Under the pieces are notes generated by a model, which worked only from the letters and a program-made list of their open reading frames with translations, did not search any database and was not told the origin of the DNA. The position numbers and the translations under genes were made by a program. A stretch of 64,000 nucleotides of DNA. Source: Marinobacter litoralis (lineage in GTDB: Bacteria > Pseudomonadota > Gammaproteobacteria > Pseudomonadales > Oleiphilaceae). The first letter of the stretch is position 1. Every line of letters starts with the position of its first letter. This document shows, piece by piece, positions 39,267 to 48,167 of the stretch. The stretch covers positions 124,001-188,000 of the forward strand of contig NZ_JAELVS010000005.1 in NCBI RefSeq assembly GCF_016427555.1, read 5' to 3'.

Positions 39267-40174
39267 TGGCCTTTCCGAAACAGGTGCGGCTTGTGGAAAT
39301 GAGCCCCCGGGACGGTCTGCAAAACGAACCCGGCGAGGTGATTGCCACGGCCATCAAAACCGGGCTGATTGACCGACTGGCAGATTGCGGCCTGAGCCAC
39401 ATTGAAGCCGCCAGCTTTGTGTCACCCAAATGGGTGCCGCAAATGGCGGATGCCGCCGAGGTTATGGCTGGCATCACTCGTAAGAGCGGCGTTCGGTACT
39501 CCGCCCTCACCCCGAACCTGAAAGGATTCGAAGGCGCGCGGGCAGCCAACGCCGATGAAGTGGCGGTGTTCGGTGCGGCTTCTGAGTCGTTCACCCAAAA
39601 AAACATCAATTGCAGCATTGCCGAAAGTCTGGAGCGCTTCGCCCCTGTTGTTGAAGAAGCCCGCAAACACGGCATCCCGGTTCGCGGCTACGTATCCACG
39701 GTTATGGGCTGCCCCTACGAAGGCGACATCGCTCCGGAAAAGGTCGCCACCGTGGCCAAGGCACTGTACGACATGGGCTGCCATGAGATTTCGCTGGGCG
39801 ACACCATCGGTGTCGGAACACCACTAAAAGCCAAGCGCATGCTGGAAGCTGTCGCCGCCGTCGTTCCAATCAATAAGCTGGCTGCCCACTTCCACGACAC
39901 CTACGGACAGGCTCTGGCCAATCTTTACGCCGTTCTCGAAGAAGGCGTCGGTGTGATCGACGCTTCGGTTGCAGGACTGGGTGGCTGCCCCTACGCCAGA
40001 GGTGCATCTGGCAACGTCGCCACCGAAGACGTGCTATATCTTCTGAACGGATTGGGCATAGACACCGGCGTCGATCTGAACAAACTGGTCGCTACCGGCG
40101 ACTGGATCAGCCAACAACTGAACCGCCCTAACGGCTCGAAAGTCGGACAGGCATTAGGAGGACACTGCCAATGA
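39266..40174 (+). CDS. liuE: hydroxymethylglutaryl-CoA lyase
   Basis: The 302-residue TIM-barrel lyase cleaves HMG-CoA to acetyl-CoA and acetoacetate, ending the leucine route. Conserved blocks are [16 protein letters not shown] at the N terminus (catalytic Arg and Asp), the metal ligands in [12 protein letters not shown], and the cysteine loop [14 protein letters not shown]. Its start overlaps liuD, and the next gene overlaps its stop by 4 bases, so all three are tightly coupled. Confidence 0.96.
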   Translation: MAFPKQVRLVEMSPRDGLQNEPGEVIATAIKTGLIDRLADCGLSHIEAASFVSPKWVPQMADAAEVMAGITRKSGVRYSALTPNLKGFEGARAANADEVAVFGAASESFTQKNINCSIAESLERFAPVVEEARKHGIPVRGYVSTVMGCPYEGDIAPEKVATVAKALYDMGCHEISLGDTIGVGTPLKAKRMLEAVAAVVPINKLAAHFHDTYGQALANLYAVLEEGVGVIDASVAGLGGCPYARGASGNVATEDVLYLLNGLGIDTGVDLNKLVATGDWISQQLNRPNGSKVGQALGGHCQ

Positions 40175-40749
40175 ATAACAATAACAATGTGGTTGCTCTG
40201 GACCTGCCGATCCCCGAGATCAGCGATCTGCCCGAAGATACCCGAAAGTACTTTGAAATCTGCCAGGAAAAGCTGGGCATGGTTCCTAACGTACTGACCG
40301 CCTACAGCCAGAACCTGCCTCAACTGGAAGGCTTTACCCGTCTGTACAACGAATTGATGCTGGGCGAAGGCGAACTCACCAAACTGGAACGGGAAATGGT
40401 TGCGGTCGTGGTTTCATCCGAGAACAAGTGTTTTTACTGCTTGGTCGCCCACGGCGCCGCTGTGCGTGTTCTCAGCGGTGACCCGATGCTGGGCGAACAC
40501 TTGGTGATGAATTATCGCAGCGCCAAGCTGGACCCGCGTCAGCGTGCGATGCTCGATTTCGCATCCCACCTCACCCGATCGCCAGCCACAGTCGCCGAGC
40601 AGGAAATTCAGGCACTGCGAGATGCCGGTTTCAGCGATCGTGCCATTTGGGATCTGAGCAATCTGGTGGGTTTCTACAACATGTCTAACCGGGTTGCGAT
40701 CGCCAGCGATATGCAACCGAACCCTGAATATCACAGCCAGAGCCGCTAG
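40171..40749 (+). CDS. AhpD/carboxymuconolactone-decarboxylase-like peroxidase-related protein
   Basis: The 192-residue all-helical protein has the AhpD-type redox motif [13 protein letters not shown] (a CxxC followed by His) in residues about 88-100. This matches the uncharacterised peroxidase-related family. It overlaps liuE by 4 bases, so it is translated with the leucine operon. Family members use the CxxC/His site for alkylhydroperoxidase-like reduction; why one sits in a leucine operon is not established. Protection against peroxide by-products of the flavin dehydrogenase is a guess. Confidence 0.85.
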   Translation: MNNNNNVVALDLPIPEISDLPEDTRKYFEICQEKLGMVPNVLTAYSQNLPQLEGFTRLYNELMLGEGELTKLEREMVAVVVSSENKCFYCLVAHGAAVRVLSGDPMLGEHLVMNYRSAKLDPRQRAMLDFASHLTRSPATVAEQEIQALRDAGFSDRAIWDLSNLVGFYNMSNRVAIASDMQPNPEYHSQSR

Positions 40750-40800
40750 CAATCACACAATTTGCCAGCCCTCGACTACAAAAAAAATGGAGGCAGTGAG

Positions 40801-42489
40801 ATGAGCATGACTCTCCCAAGTTACACCAGCGGCGTTGCCGATAAGCCCCTTTTGGGCATGACCATCGGCGACATGCTGGACCGAACCGCCCAACAGTTTC
40901 CAGACAACGAAGCCTTGGTGTGCCTGCATCAGGACATTCGCTGGAACTACCGGGAATTTGTCGAGAAAGTGAACGAAGCCGCCCGCGCGTTTCTCGCGAT
41001 TGGCGTAGAAAAAGGCGATCGGGTTGGTATCTGGTCCCCCAACCGTTACGAGTGGACTGTCACCCAATTCGCCACCGCCAAAGTGGGCGCCATTCTGGTC
41101 AACATCAACCCCTCGTACGGTGTGCATGAATTAAAGTACGCCTTGAATCTGGCGGGCATTAGCGTGCTGGTGACTGCGGACAGTTTCAAAGCGTCTAACT
41201 ATCGCGAGATGCTCTACCAATTGGCACCAGAGCTGAAACAAAGCGAACCCGGCAAACTGAATGCCAAAGATGCCCCAGACCTGCGCGCCGTGATTAACGT
41301 TCACGAAGACAAACACGACGGCATGTGGACCTGGCAGGAGTTTCTCGGCTTTGCGGGCCAGGCATCGGCAGCAGACCTGGAAAAGCGCCAGAACCAACTT
41401 CAGTTCGATGACCCCATCAACATCCAGTTCACCTCCGGCACCACCGGCAATCCCAAAGGTGCCACCCTCACCCACCACAACATTCTGAACAACGGCTACT
41501 TCGTGGGTGAAAGCCAGCGCCTGACCGAGAAAGACCGCTTGGTTATCCCGGTACCTCTGTATCACTGCTTCGGCATGGTGATGGGCAACCTTGGCTGCAT
41601 CACCCACGGCACTGCCATGATTTACCCGGGTGAAGGTTTTGACCCCAAAGCCGTCCTGCAGGCGGTGCATCAGGAAAAGGCCACCGCGCTTTACGGCGTG
41701 CCCACCATGTTCATCGCCGAGCTGGCCGAGCCGGATTTCGACAGCTACGACCTGTCCACGCTGCGCACCGGCATTATGGCCGGGTCCATCTGTCCGGCCG
41801 AGGTGATGAAGAAGGTCAACGGCAAGATGAACATGAAAGAAGTTCAGATTGCCTACGGCATGACAGAAACCAGCCCGGTGTCCACCCAGACCAGCTCCCT
41901 CGACCCGTTCGAAAAGCAGGTCACGACGGTAGGCCGTACTCAGCCTCACCTGGAAACCAAAATCGTTGATCCGGGCAACGGTCATGTCGTACCGCGGGGC
42001 GAAATCGGTGAACTGTGCACCCGCGGCTACAGCGTGATGCTGAAGTACTGGAACAACGAAGAGAAAACCCGCGAGGCCATCGACGAAAACGGCTGGATGC
42101 ACACCGGCGATTTGGCCACCATGGACGATGAAGGCTACGTTCAGATTGTTGGCCGTATCAAAGACATGGTGATCCGGGGCGGCGAAAACATCTACCCGAA
42201 AGAAATCGAAGAGTTCTTCTACACCCACCCAGCCATCGAGGAAGTACAGGTTACCGGCATCCCCGATGACAAGTACGGTGAAGAGCTGATTGCCTGGGTG
42301 AAGTTCCGGCCCGATGCCGAGCCGGTCAGTGCCGACGACCTGCAGGCGTTCTGCAAGGGCAAAATTGCGCACTTCAAGATTCCACGCAACTACAAGTTTG
42401 TGGATGAATTCCCGATGACGGTCACCGGGAAAATCCAGAAATTCAAAATGCGGGAAGTGTCGATCGAAGAGTTGGGGCTGAAAAAATAA
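40801..42489 (+). CDS. AMP-binding acyl-CoA synthetase (ACSF2-like)
   Basis: The 562-residue ANL ligase has the phosphate loop [18 protein letters not shown], adenylate motif [11 protein letters not shown], hinge [16 protein letters not shown] and the C-terminal catalytic lysine in [12 protein letters not shown]. Sequence style matches medium/short-chain acyl-CoA ligases of the ACSF2 group. The start at 40801 has GGAGG 11 bases upstream; a frame-open ATG at 40762 lacks one. As the last gene of the liu operon it may activate isovalerate, another branched acid or acetoacetate, but the substrate is not proven. A terminator follows. Confidence 0.9.
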   Translation: MSMTLPSYTSGVADKPLLGMTIGDMLDRTAQQFPDNEALVCLHQDIRWNYREFVEKVNEAARAFLAIGVEKGDRVGIWSPNRYEWTVTQFATAKVGAILVNINPSYGVHELKYALNLAGISVLVTADSFKASNYREMLYQLAPELKQSEPGKLNAKDAPDLRAVINVHEDKHDGMWTWQEFLGFAGQASAADLEKRQNQLQFDDPINIQFTSGTTGNPKGATLTHHNILNNGYFVGESQRLTEKDRLVIPVPLYHCFGMVMGNLGCITHGTAMIYPGEGFDPKAVLQAVHQEKATALYGVPTMFIAELAEPDFDSYDLSTLRTGIMAGSICPAEVMKKVNGKMNMKEVQIAYGMTETSPVSTQTSSLDPFEKQVTTVGRTQPHLETKIVDPGNGHVVPRGEIGELCTRGYSVMLKYWNNEEKTREAIDENGWMHTGDLATMDDEGYVQIVGRIKDMVIRGGENIYPKEIEEFFYTHPAIEEVQVTGIPDDKYGEELIAWVKFRPDAEPVSADDLQAFCKGKIAHFKIPRNYKFVDEFPMTVTGKIQKFKMREVSIEELGLKK

Positions 42490-42514
42490 TCGGCTTACAA
42501 CCTGGGTGAAACCA

Positions 42515-42546
42515 AAGGCCTCCGGAAAGTTCGGGGGCCTTTTTTC
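42515..42546 (+). terminator. intrinsic terminator of the liu operon
   Basis: The stem AAGGCCTCCG/CGGGGGCCTT with a short loop is followed by a T run. It lies between the acyl-CoA synthetase and the convergent bestrophin-like gene and could serve both. Confidence 0.82.
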
Positions 42547-43455
42547 TTATTGCAGCTGAAACCCGACCGGCTGCAGCGGCTTGGGTGCCGGTTCACCCAG
42601 CGCTTCGGCAATGCTGATTTCATGTATCCGGCAAATGGCATCCAATGGCAAGTCGTTCGCCTGGCGGCCAAACGGAAACTCCAGCTGCTCTGACAACCGG
42701 TCCAAACCAAAAAAGGTGTACGCCACAATGGCGGTGAACACCGGCGTGAACCAGCCAGCAACTCCCACCAAACCAAACGGCAGCATATAGCAATACACAT
42801 AGGCCGTGCGGTGTGCCAACAAGGTGTAGGCGAACGGCAGCGGTGTATGAGCAATCCGCTCGGAAGCCGCCTGAATACCGGCTAATTCATGCAGGTGGCG
42901 GTCGATGGCTGCAGCGCCGATCGAATCCAATTCTCCCGCGTGCAGCGCTTCCGCCACAACCTCTCCCGCCTTTTGCAGCATGAATGCGGCAGGATTCTGC
43001 GTACGCAATGCCGCGTCTACTAATTCCTTAGACAATGACGAAGGCAACTCCAAACGAACGTCTTCACCTCGCAATTGGCCTCGCAGCAAATGGGTATGCG
43101 CCAGGCTTCGCATCAGCAGCTCCCGGCGCCGCTGCGGGTTCAGGTAAATACCGCCGGTTCTTGCCAGACTGCGAATTTCGTAAACCATATGCCCCCAATG
43201 CTTACGGGCTTCCCACCAGCGATCGTAGGTCGCGGTATTGCGCACACTCAGAAAAATGGACAGCGCAATGCCCATGATGGTGAACGGCAACAGGCTGTAG
43301 TCCACAATGCCATCCAGATAATGATGGCGAGATACCCAGGTAACCCCGGCGGCAAACAGCCCCGTCAGCAGAATGTGAGGCAGGATATGAGGCACCACAG
43401 AGCCTTTCCACGCCAGCATTAATCGGAGGGCGCCCGGGCGATTACGTACAATCAT
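42547..43455 (-). CDS. bestrophin family (YneE-like) membrane protein
   Basis: The 302-residue membrane protein has hydrophobic helices at about 20-40 and 45-65, and again at about 210-245 (LLAHRTAYVYCYMLPFGLVG). The conserved arginine-rich loop NTATYDRWWEARKHWG follows the second helix. These features are typical of bacterial bestrophin homologues, which form pentameric anion or cation channels. It stands alone, convergent with the liu operon. Ion selectivity cannot be read. Confidence 0.88.
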   Translation of the reverse strand: MIVRNRPGALRLMLAWKGSVVPHILPHILLTGLFAAGVTWVSRHHYLDGIVDYSLLPFTIMGIALSIFLSVRNTATYDRWWEARKHWGHMVYEIRSLARTGGIYLNPQRRRELLMRSLAHTHLLRGQLRGEDVRLELPSSLSKELVDAALRTQNPAAFMLQKAGEVVAEALHAGELDSIGAAAIDRHLHELAGIQAASERIAHTPLPFAYTLLAHRTAYVYCYMLPFGLVGVAGWFTPVFTAIVAYTFFGLDRLSEQLEFPFGRQANDLPLDAICRIHEISIAEALGEPAPKPLQPVGFQLQ

Positions 43456-43618
43456 TCAGCAAGTCTCCAATACGGGCCGAGGCCCTATCGATAAGGGCAG
43501 AATTACACCACATCGCCGACGACAGCAGCAAAGGCTTTCACAAGTATGGGCACCGACTATCCTCTCATGGCAGGCTTCGCGCTATGATGAAAGCTCCCAT
43601 GATTGAGAAGGACACCAC

Positions 43619-44332
43619 ATGCACGCTCCGTTCTGGCTGACCACCGCCTTACTGTCGCCCGTATTGCTGTATCAGGGTAAACGAGCCCGGCGAACCACGC
43701 CCAGATTGCCGGAAGCAAGTGGAGCAAAGAGCGGCCAGTATGGCGACGGGACTCCCGAGTTTCGCTTGCTGGTGATTGGTGAATCAACGGCAGCCGGAGT
43801 TGGGGTTGCCACCCACAATGACGGCCTTGCCAGTCAGCTGGCGCTTCGGCTTCATAAGCGCACAGGCAAGACGATTGGATGGCAGACCTTCGGCGTGAAC
43901 GGCATACGCCTTGGCAATTTGCTGCAAGCGCTGGCCGCGGAAAATCTGCCGCCGGCGGATTCAATCTTGCTGAGCATGGGCGTAAACGATACCACCGGCT
44001 TTACCACCCGGGCCCAATTTCGCCAACATCTGAAAACGTTGCGCCATGCCGTCTCGGCTCTATCTCAGGCGCCGATAACTCTGCTCAGTGTGCCGCCCAT
44101 GGAAAAATTCACCGCGCTGCCCTCCCCTTTACGTCACGTTATGGGTTGGAGAGCGCGACAGCTGGATCGCATTTATCAAAAACTGGCCGCACAAGCTCCC
44201 AACGACTTTCGCTATCTGAATTACCCGACGGTCGAAGATCCAACCCTGTTAGCCAGCGATGGCTATCACCCAAGCCAACGCGGTTATCAGTTCATTGCTG
44301 AAGCACTGGCGGAGCAAGACTGGGGGCTTTGA
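43619..44332 (+). CDS. SGNH/GDSL hydrolase
   Basis: The 237-residue protein has a hydrophobic N terminus (signal or anchor, residues about 4-18), the nucleophile block VIGESTAAGVGV (GES instead of GDS), the glycine and asparagine blocks (NGIRLGNLLQ, SMGVNDTTGF) and the terminal Asp-His pair in DGYHPSQRGYQ. It is an esterase or lipase acting probably in the periplasm. GAAGGAC precedes the start. It is isolated between bestrophin and the fatty-acid carrier genes. Confidence 0.88.
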   Translation: MHAPFWLTTALLSPVLLYQGKRARRTTPRLPEASGAKSGQYGDGTPEFRLLVIGESTAAGVGVATHNDGLASQLALRLHKRTGKTIGWQTFGVNGIRLGNLLQALAAENLPPADSILLSMGVNDTTGFTTRAQFRQHLKTLRHAVSALSQAPITLLSVPPMEKFTALPSPLRHVMGWRARQLDRIYQKLAAQAPNDFRYLNYPTVEDPTLLASDGYHPSQRGYQFIAEALAEQDWGL

Positions 44333-44439
44333 CCCCCGCTTTTAAAACCGGCGCATACGACATTGGCCTTTGGTCGACAATACGTTCTCCAGATTGCTTG
44401 CTACCATAGCAAAGTAAAAAAATAACAAAGGAGAACAGT

Positions 44440-45747
44440 ATGTTAGAGCGCGCATCCAAACCCATGGTAAGTCTGGTAGAGAAGTACCTTCCAGACCCTT
44501 ACCTGTTCGTGATTATCCTCACCCTGCTCACGTTCATTTCCGCCATCGTCTTCGAGGGCCATGGCCCCATGGCAGTGGTTGAAATGTGGGGCAATAGCTT
44601 CTGGAACCTGCTGACGTTTTCCATGCAGATGCTGCTGGTGCTGGTTACCGGCTTCATGATGGCCAGTACGCCTCTGGTTCGCGGGATACTGAACCGCATT
44701 GCCAGCCTGGCGAAAACCCCCGGGCAAGCCATCGTTCTGGTGACCTTCATTGCCTTGGTGGCAAGCTGGATCAACTGGGGCTTTGGCCTTGTGGTGGGTG
44801 CACTGTTTGCGAAAGCGCTGGCTCGCCAGATCCGGGTTCACTACCCTCTGCTGGTGGCCAGTGCATATTCCGGCTTCATCGTATGGCACGGTGGCCTGGC
44901 TGGCTCGATCCCGCTGACCATCGCCACAGACGGCCATTTCAGCGCAAGTGCCATCGGCATCATCGATACCAGCGAAACCATCTTCGCGTTCTTCAACCTG
45001 GCCATCGTTGTTGCGCTGTTTATCGTGGTACCACTGGTGAATCGCCTGATGCTGCCGGCAGAGAGCGACAGCATTTATGTGGACCCCAAACTGCTGGATG
45101 ACGAGCCCGACACTGCAGTGGTCATCAACCGCCCCGCCGACCATCTGGAGAACAGCCGGATACTGGCGTGGTTGATCGGCTTCAGCGGCCTGGCCTTCAT
45201 CTTTCAGTATTTTCTGGATAATGGCGGCCTGAACCTGAACATTGTGAACTTCATGTTCCTGTTCATTGCGATCATCCTGCACCAGACACCAAAACGCTTG
45301 CTGGCAAGCCTGAATGAAGGTGTTAAAGGCGGAGCCGGTATTGTTATCCAGTTCCCCTTCTATGCCGGCATCATGGGTGTAATGACAGCATCCGGCCTGG
45401 CGGCCAGCATTTCTGCAGGATTTGTATCCTTCGCATCGGCCGAGAGCCTGCCGTTCTGGAGCTTTATCAGTGCAGGGCTGGTGAACATCTTCGTACCATC
45501 CGGCGGCGGCCAGTGGGCCGTACAAGCGCCGGTGATGCTGCCGGTTGCTCAGGAACTCGGCGTGGAGATTCCCAGAGTCGCTATGGCAGTAGCCTGGGGC
45601 GATGCCTGGACCAACCTGCTGCAACCCTTCTGGGCACTGCCGGTTCTGGCCATTGCCGGGCTAAAAGCCAAAGACATCATGGGCTACTGCCTGATGCTGT
45701 TGATCATTACCGGGGTCATCATCAGTGCCGGTCTGACCTGGCTCTGA
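44440..45747 (+). CDS. atoE: short-chain fatty acid transporter, AtoE type
   Basis: The 435-residue inner-membrane carrier has about 10-12 helices and the family stretches SWINWGFGLVVGALFAKALA and SGGGQWAVQAPVMLPVA. Length matches E. coli AtoE (440), which imports acetoacetate and short-chain acids. AAAGGAGA lies 6 bases upstream of the ATG. Its position just past the liu operon, whose product is acetoacetate, suggests linked metabolism, though it has no LiuR-type palindrome upstream. A terminator follows. Confidence 0.9.
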   Translation: MLERASKPMVSLVEKYLPDPYLFVIILTLLTFISAIVFEGHGPMAVVEMWGNSFWNLLTFSMQMLLVLVTGFMMASTPLVRGILNRIASLAKTPGQAIVLVTFIALVASWINWGFGLVVGALFAKALARQIRVHYPLLVASAYSGFIVWHGGLAGSIPLTIATDGHFSASAIGIIDTSETIFAFFNLAIVVALFIVVPLVNRLMLPAESDSIYVDPKLLDDEPDTAVVINRPADHLENSRILAWLIGFSGLAFIFQYFLDNGGLNLNIVNFMFLFIAIILHQTPKRLLASLNEGVKGGAGIVIQFPFYAGIMGVMTASGLAASISAGFVSFASAESLPFWSFISAGLVNIFVPSGGGQWAVQAPVMLPVAQELGVEIPRVAMAVAWGDAWTNLLQPFWALPVLAIAGLKAKDIMGYCLMLLIITGVIISAGLTWL

Positions 45748-45763
45748 CAGGCCTTGCGCATAC

Positions 45764-45797
45764 AAAAACCGGGAGCCGTGGCTCCCGGTTTTTGTTT
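45764..45797 (+). terminator. intrinsic terminator after atoE
   Basis: The stem AAAACCGGGAGCC/GGCTCCCGGTTTT with a 1-3 base loop is followed by TTTGTTTT. It is strong and ends the conserved chromosomal block before the accessory region. Confidence 0.88.
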
Positions 45798-45868
45798 TCC
45801 AGCTACAGACAATGACCGCGAGTCTGTCCAAATACGCCCGCAACCAATTAGCCCTGGCAGGCTGTTGA

Positions 45869-46618
45869 TCATCTGTGTGAATTGTCCGATTGAACAGAAA
45901 TCCGCCGGTCCGGCGGTGGCAGCGTGGGCAACATGGCCTCAACGTCGATCTTGTGGGATTCGAAGAAAGCTTCAGCAGCGTCAATCAGAGCTTCTTCGGT
46001 TTTCAGGATACCCAGATAGACTGGCCATTCTGCATCGACCAAATCCGTGGTGTAGGTTGTCGCGTCGAAATTTCCCTGCAGCGCCAGAAACCGGAACTCC
46101 ATTTCATTCATCACAACGTAATCACAACGTTTGAGCAGAAACATGCGGAGCATATGCTGGACATTGTTTGCATTAAGGCGCACCAGGTCGGTACCAATCC
46201 TTCGGTCTAGTTGGTCACTGTAGACAAACCATTTCCGCAGACAAATGCGCCCCTGAAGATCATCGAATGAATTTGGCTGCAGGCCGGGTTGCGCGTACAC
46301 ACGGTCACGCCAGGTTAACACTGGCCCAACGGCGTGCATTCGTTCGGGCGCTGGCATCCATCGTGGGTTAGCGAAAACAGCATTGGCAAGCCCTTGCTCC
46401 AAGGCCCAGGCTTGGCGTTTACGGGCCATCACACGAAATTCGGCCGGAATGCCCGTCTCTGAGGCAAATTCGTTCATCGCCTCAACAAAAATGCCTTTGT
46501 TTAGATCTTTACCATAGTAATACGGCAGAAAACCATCGTCTGCGCCCATAATCCGTAGCGATTGGGACGCTGCTGAAAGGGTCCACAAAGCTAACATGAT
46601 CATCAAGCCTATTCTCAT
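45869..46618 (-). CDS. periplasmic substrate-binding (SBP_bac_3-like) protein
   Basis: The 249-residue protein has a signal peptide (MRIGLMIMLALWTLSAASQS) and a solute-binding fold of the amino-acid-binding type, with the opening strand LRIMGADDGFLPYYYGKD and later segments GRICLRKWFVYSD and KRCDYVVMNEMEF. No permease or ATPase is adjacent, so it may be an orphan sensor or binding protein. It borders the cassette array but no complete attC is seen at its 3' end, so I treat it as chromosomal. Confidence 0.75.
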   Translation of the reverse strand: MRIGLMIMLALWTLSAASQSLRIMGADDGFLPYYYGKDLNKGIFVEAMNEFASETGIPAEFRVMARKRQAWALEQGLANAVFANPRWMPAPERMHAVGPVLTWRDRVYAQPGLQPNSFDDLQGRICLRKWFVYSDQLDRRIGTDLVRLNANNVQHMLRMFLLKRCDYVVMNEMEFRFLALQGNFDATTYTTDLVDAEWPVYLGILKTEEALIDAAEAFFESHKIDVEAMLPTLPPPDRRISVQSDNSHR

Positions 46619-46701
46619 TGCCCCCCCGTCAATGATGCAGCGCAGGCACGTTCACCAACAGCCACTGGTTATAGGATGGTAGCTCAATCTGGCAGTCACC
46701 C

Positions 46702-47049
46702 CTATTGGTCCACTATTATCTCAAAGCCGCCGTAAATCAACCGGCGTCCATCAAATGGCATGGGGTTATCCTGCATTCTCGAGTCTTCTTGAAGTGCTTT
46801 CATGCCAGCATCCCTGACTTGTCTTGAGGGCCAGGTTACCCAAGAAAAAACCACGGTTTCGTCCTCACGGCATTGAACTGCTTTGGGAAACGAAGTCTGC
46901 TCTCCTGGCGGTATGTCATCACCCCAGCATTCGACCAATCGGATTGCGCCATGTTCTTTAAATAGCCGCGCCGCCTCCGTTGCGTGACGGATGTACTCAT
47001 CTTTATTATTCGTGGGCACTGCGGCAACGAAGCCGTCTACATACTCCAT
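46702..47049 (-). CDS. DUF1428 family protein (cassette gene)
   Basis: The 115-residue cytoplasmic protein begins MEYVDGFVAAVPTNNKDEY and contains EHGAIRLVECWGDD and FDGRRLIYGGFE, all typical of DUF1428, a ferredoxin-like-fold family of unknown function. I set the start at 47049 (AAGGAG 9 bases upstream) rather than 47118. It begins about 22 bases after an attC-like site, the layout of an integron cassette gene. Its own downstream attC is degenerate or lost. Confidence 0.88.
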   Translation of the reverse strand: MEYVDGFVAAVPTNNKDEYIRHATEAARLFKEHGAIRLVECWGDDIPPGEQTSFPKAVQCREDETVVFSWVTWPSRQVRDAGMKALQEDSRMQDNPMPFDGRRLIYGGFEIIVDQ

Positions 47050-47070
47050 TGTTGTTCTCCTTTTTGCCTC

Positions 47071-47154
47071 ATACCACCAAGCTAAGCGGCCGCCCGACAG
47101 GGGCATCCGGTGGAGCACCCGCTGGCCGGAACGAATTTGAATGCCTTGTTAATT
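47071..47154 (-). other. attC-like site downstream of the GNAT gene
   Basis: Read on the minus strand, the site opens AATTAACAAGGCATTCAAAT and ends with GGCCGCTTAGCTTGG, the composition typical of chromosomal-integron attC sites. The R'' core AATTAAC (47148-47154) overlaps the TAA stop of the GNAT gene. The R' core is degenerate (GTGGTAT for GTTRRRY). Confidence 0.65.
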
Positions 47155-47565
47155 GCCAATGCTTACTCCCGCATCCAGAACCCAGCAGCGATCATTGTGC
47201 GTGTAACCAAGTTGACCATAGTACGAATTGGCTGCCGGTGCTGCGATGAGTATCAATTTGCAGAGCGGCCCCAGTTGTTCCTGGGTCAGCGACTGTAATC
47301 GTTTGCCTATTCCTGATCGTTGATAGCTCTGATGAACGGCCAAATCTGACAGGTAGCAGGCATAGTGAAAATCCGTGACGCTACGAGCGATACCGACCAG
47401 CAAATCATCATCCCAAGCGCTCACAATGAGATTGGAATTTGAAACTACCCCCTCCATACAATCTCGGTCGTGGGTTGGGCGGCGCTCTCCGAGGGTAGAA
47501 CTCTTCAGCAAACCGATAAACTGGTCAGTGGTTATGGGGTGATTTACCTTGAAAGTAATGGCCAC
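47149..47565 (-). CDS. GNAT family N-acetyltransferase (cassette gene)
   Basis: The 138-residue acetyltransferase has the acetyl-CoA-binding segment LAVHQSYQRSGIGKRLQSL (motif Q/R-x2-G-x-G/A) at about residues 80-98 and a terminal strand-helix with YYGQLGYTHNDRCW. The start is GTG at 47565, supported by AAGGA 7 bases upstream and by the 13-base gap to the preceding attC core. Its stop lies within the next attC. The acceptor substrate is unknown; small acetyltransferases are frequent in integron cassettes. Confidence 0.85.
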   Translation of the reverse strand: MAITFKVNHPITTDQFIGLLKSSTLGERRPTHDRDCMEGVVSNSNLIVSAWDDDLLVGIARSVTDFHYACYLSDLAVHQSYQRSGIGKRLQSLTQEQLGPLCKLILIAAPAANSYYGQLGYTHNDRCWVLDAGVSIGN

Positions 47566-47578
47566 AGCTATCCTTGGG

Positions 47579-47650
47579 AATTAACGCCGGTGGTAATGGT
47601 CGGCAACGAATCGCAGCGTAGTTGGCGTTCCGTTGACGACTTGGTTATGC
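47579..47650 (-). other. attC-like site downstream of the PNPOx gene
   Basis: Read on the minus strand, the R''-type core GCATAAC (47644-47650) overlaps the TAA stop of the PNPOx gene and the R'-type core GTTAATT (47579-47585) lies 13 bases before the GNAT start. The inner arms GGAACGCCAAC and GTTGCCGACC are imperfectly complementary, as in divergent attC sites. Confidence 0.6.
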
Positions 47651-48145
47651 ATGTTCCGGCCACATCCCATCCATCATCACTGGGTAGGTGATTGGCTTGT
47701 AATGGGTAACCTCAATATCTCTGACGTGGGTGAAATCACTCCAGAGCAACCTCGCCCCCTTCATCCACTGAGATGGCTTAACCCGTTTTACTATCTTCTC
47801 GATTTCTTCGGGCGTGGCCTCACGCATTCGTCCGACCTTGCCGTAAAGTCTCACGCCCGGCGGAGCAACAAAGCGGCCTTTTAGCAGAGACCTTAGCCAA
47901 AAGAATCGACCGGCGTTGACCGCCATGATGCAAACGTTCGGATTCTGATCGATGTTTTTACCCAAAGCCTCTGCGTAGTGATCAAAAAAGTATCCGCTCT
48001 GATCATCGCGAAGGAAAACAGTGCCAACTGGCGTGATGTGGGGCGTGCCGTCGGGGTTTATGGTTGCGATCGAGCAGTAAACAGTAGAAGCTTGGCCTTG
48101 CTCTAAAACTGACTTTACCTTCTTCCAATCATCCTTGATGTTCAT
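47645..48145 (-). CDS. pyridoxamine-5'-phosphate-oxidase-like flavin protein (cassette gene)
   Basis: The 166-residue protein has the split-barrel FMN-binding fold (residues about 20-110: YCSIATINPDGTPHITPVGT and NPNVCIMAVNAG). It lacks enough signature to be true PdxH and belongs to the general PNPOx-like/general-stress flavin family. The start at 48145 has GGAGA 5 bases upstream and lies 15 bases after the attC core, whereas the longer frame to 48367 runs into the IS element. Function beyond flavin or haem binding is unknown. Confidence 0.85.
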   Translation of the reverse strand: MNIKDDWKKVKSVLEQGQASTVYCSIATINPDGTPHITPVGTVFLRDDQSGYFFDHYAEALGKNIDQNPNVCIMAVNAGRFFWLRSLLKGRFVAPPGVRLYGKVGRMREATPEEIEKIVKRVKPSQWMKGARLLWSDFTHVRDIEVTHYKPITYPVMMDGMWPEHA

Positions 48146-48160
48146 AGTTTCTCCATTCGT

Positions 48161-48167
48161 GTATAAC
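48161..48167 (-). other. displaced R' half of the attC split by the IS element
   Basis: Minus-strand GTTATAC fits GTTRRRY with one mismatch and lies 15 bases before the PNPOx start. It is the remaining right end of the attC at 49625-49698, cut away by insertion of the IS1182-like element. The GTT triplet occurs on both sides of the element. Confidence 0.6.

Noticed and set aside
44130..44150. TTTACGTCACGTTATG inside the SGNH hydrolase gene as a fourth LiuR site
   Set aside because: The arms are separated by one base instead of two, one arm is imperfect, and it is inside a coding region.
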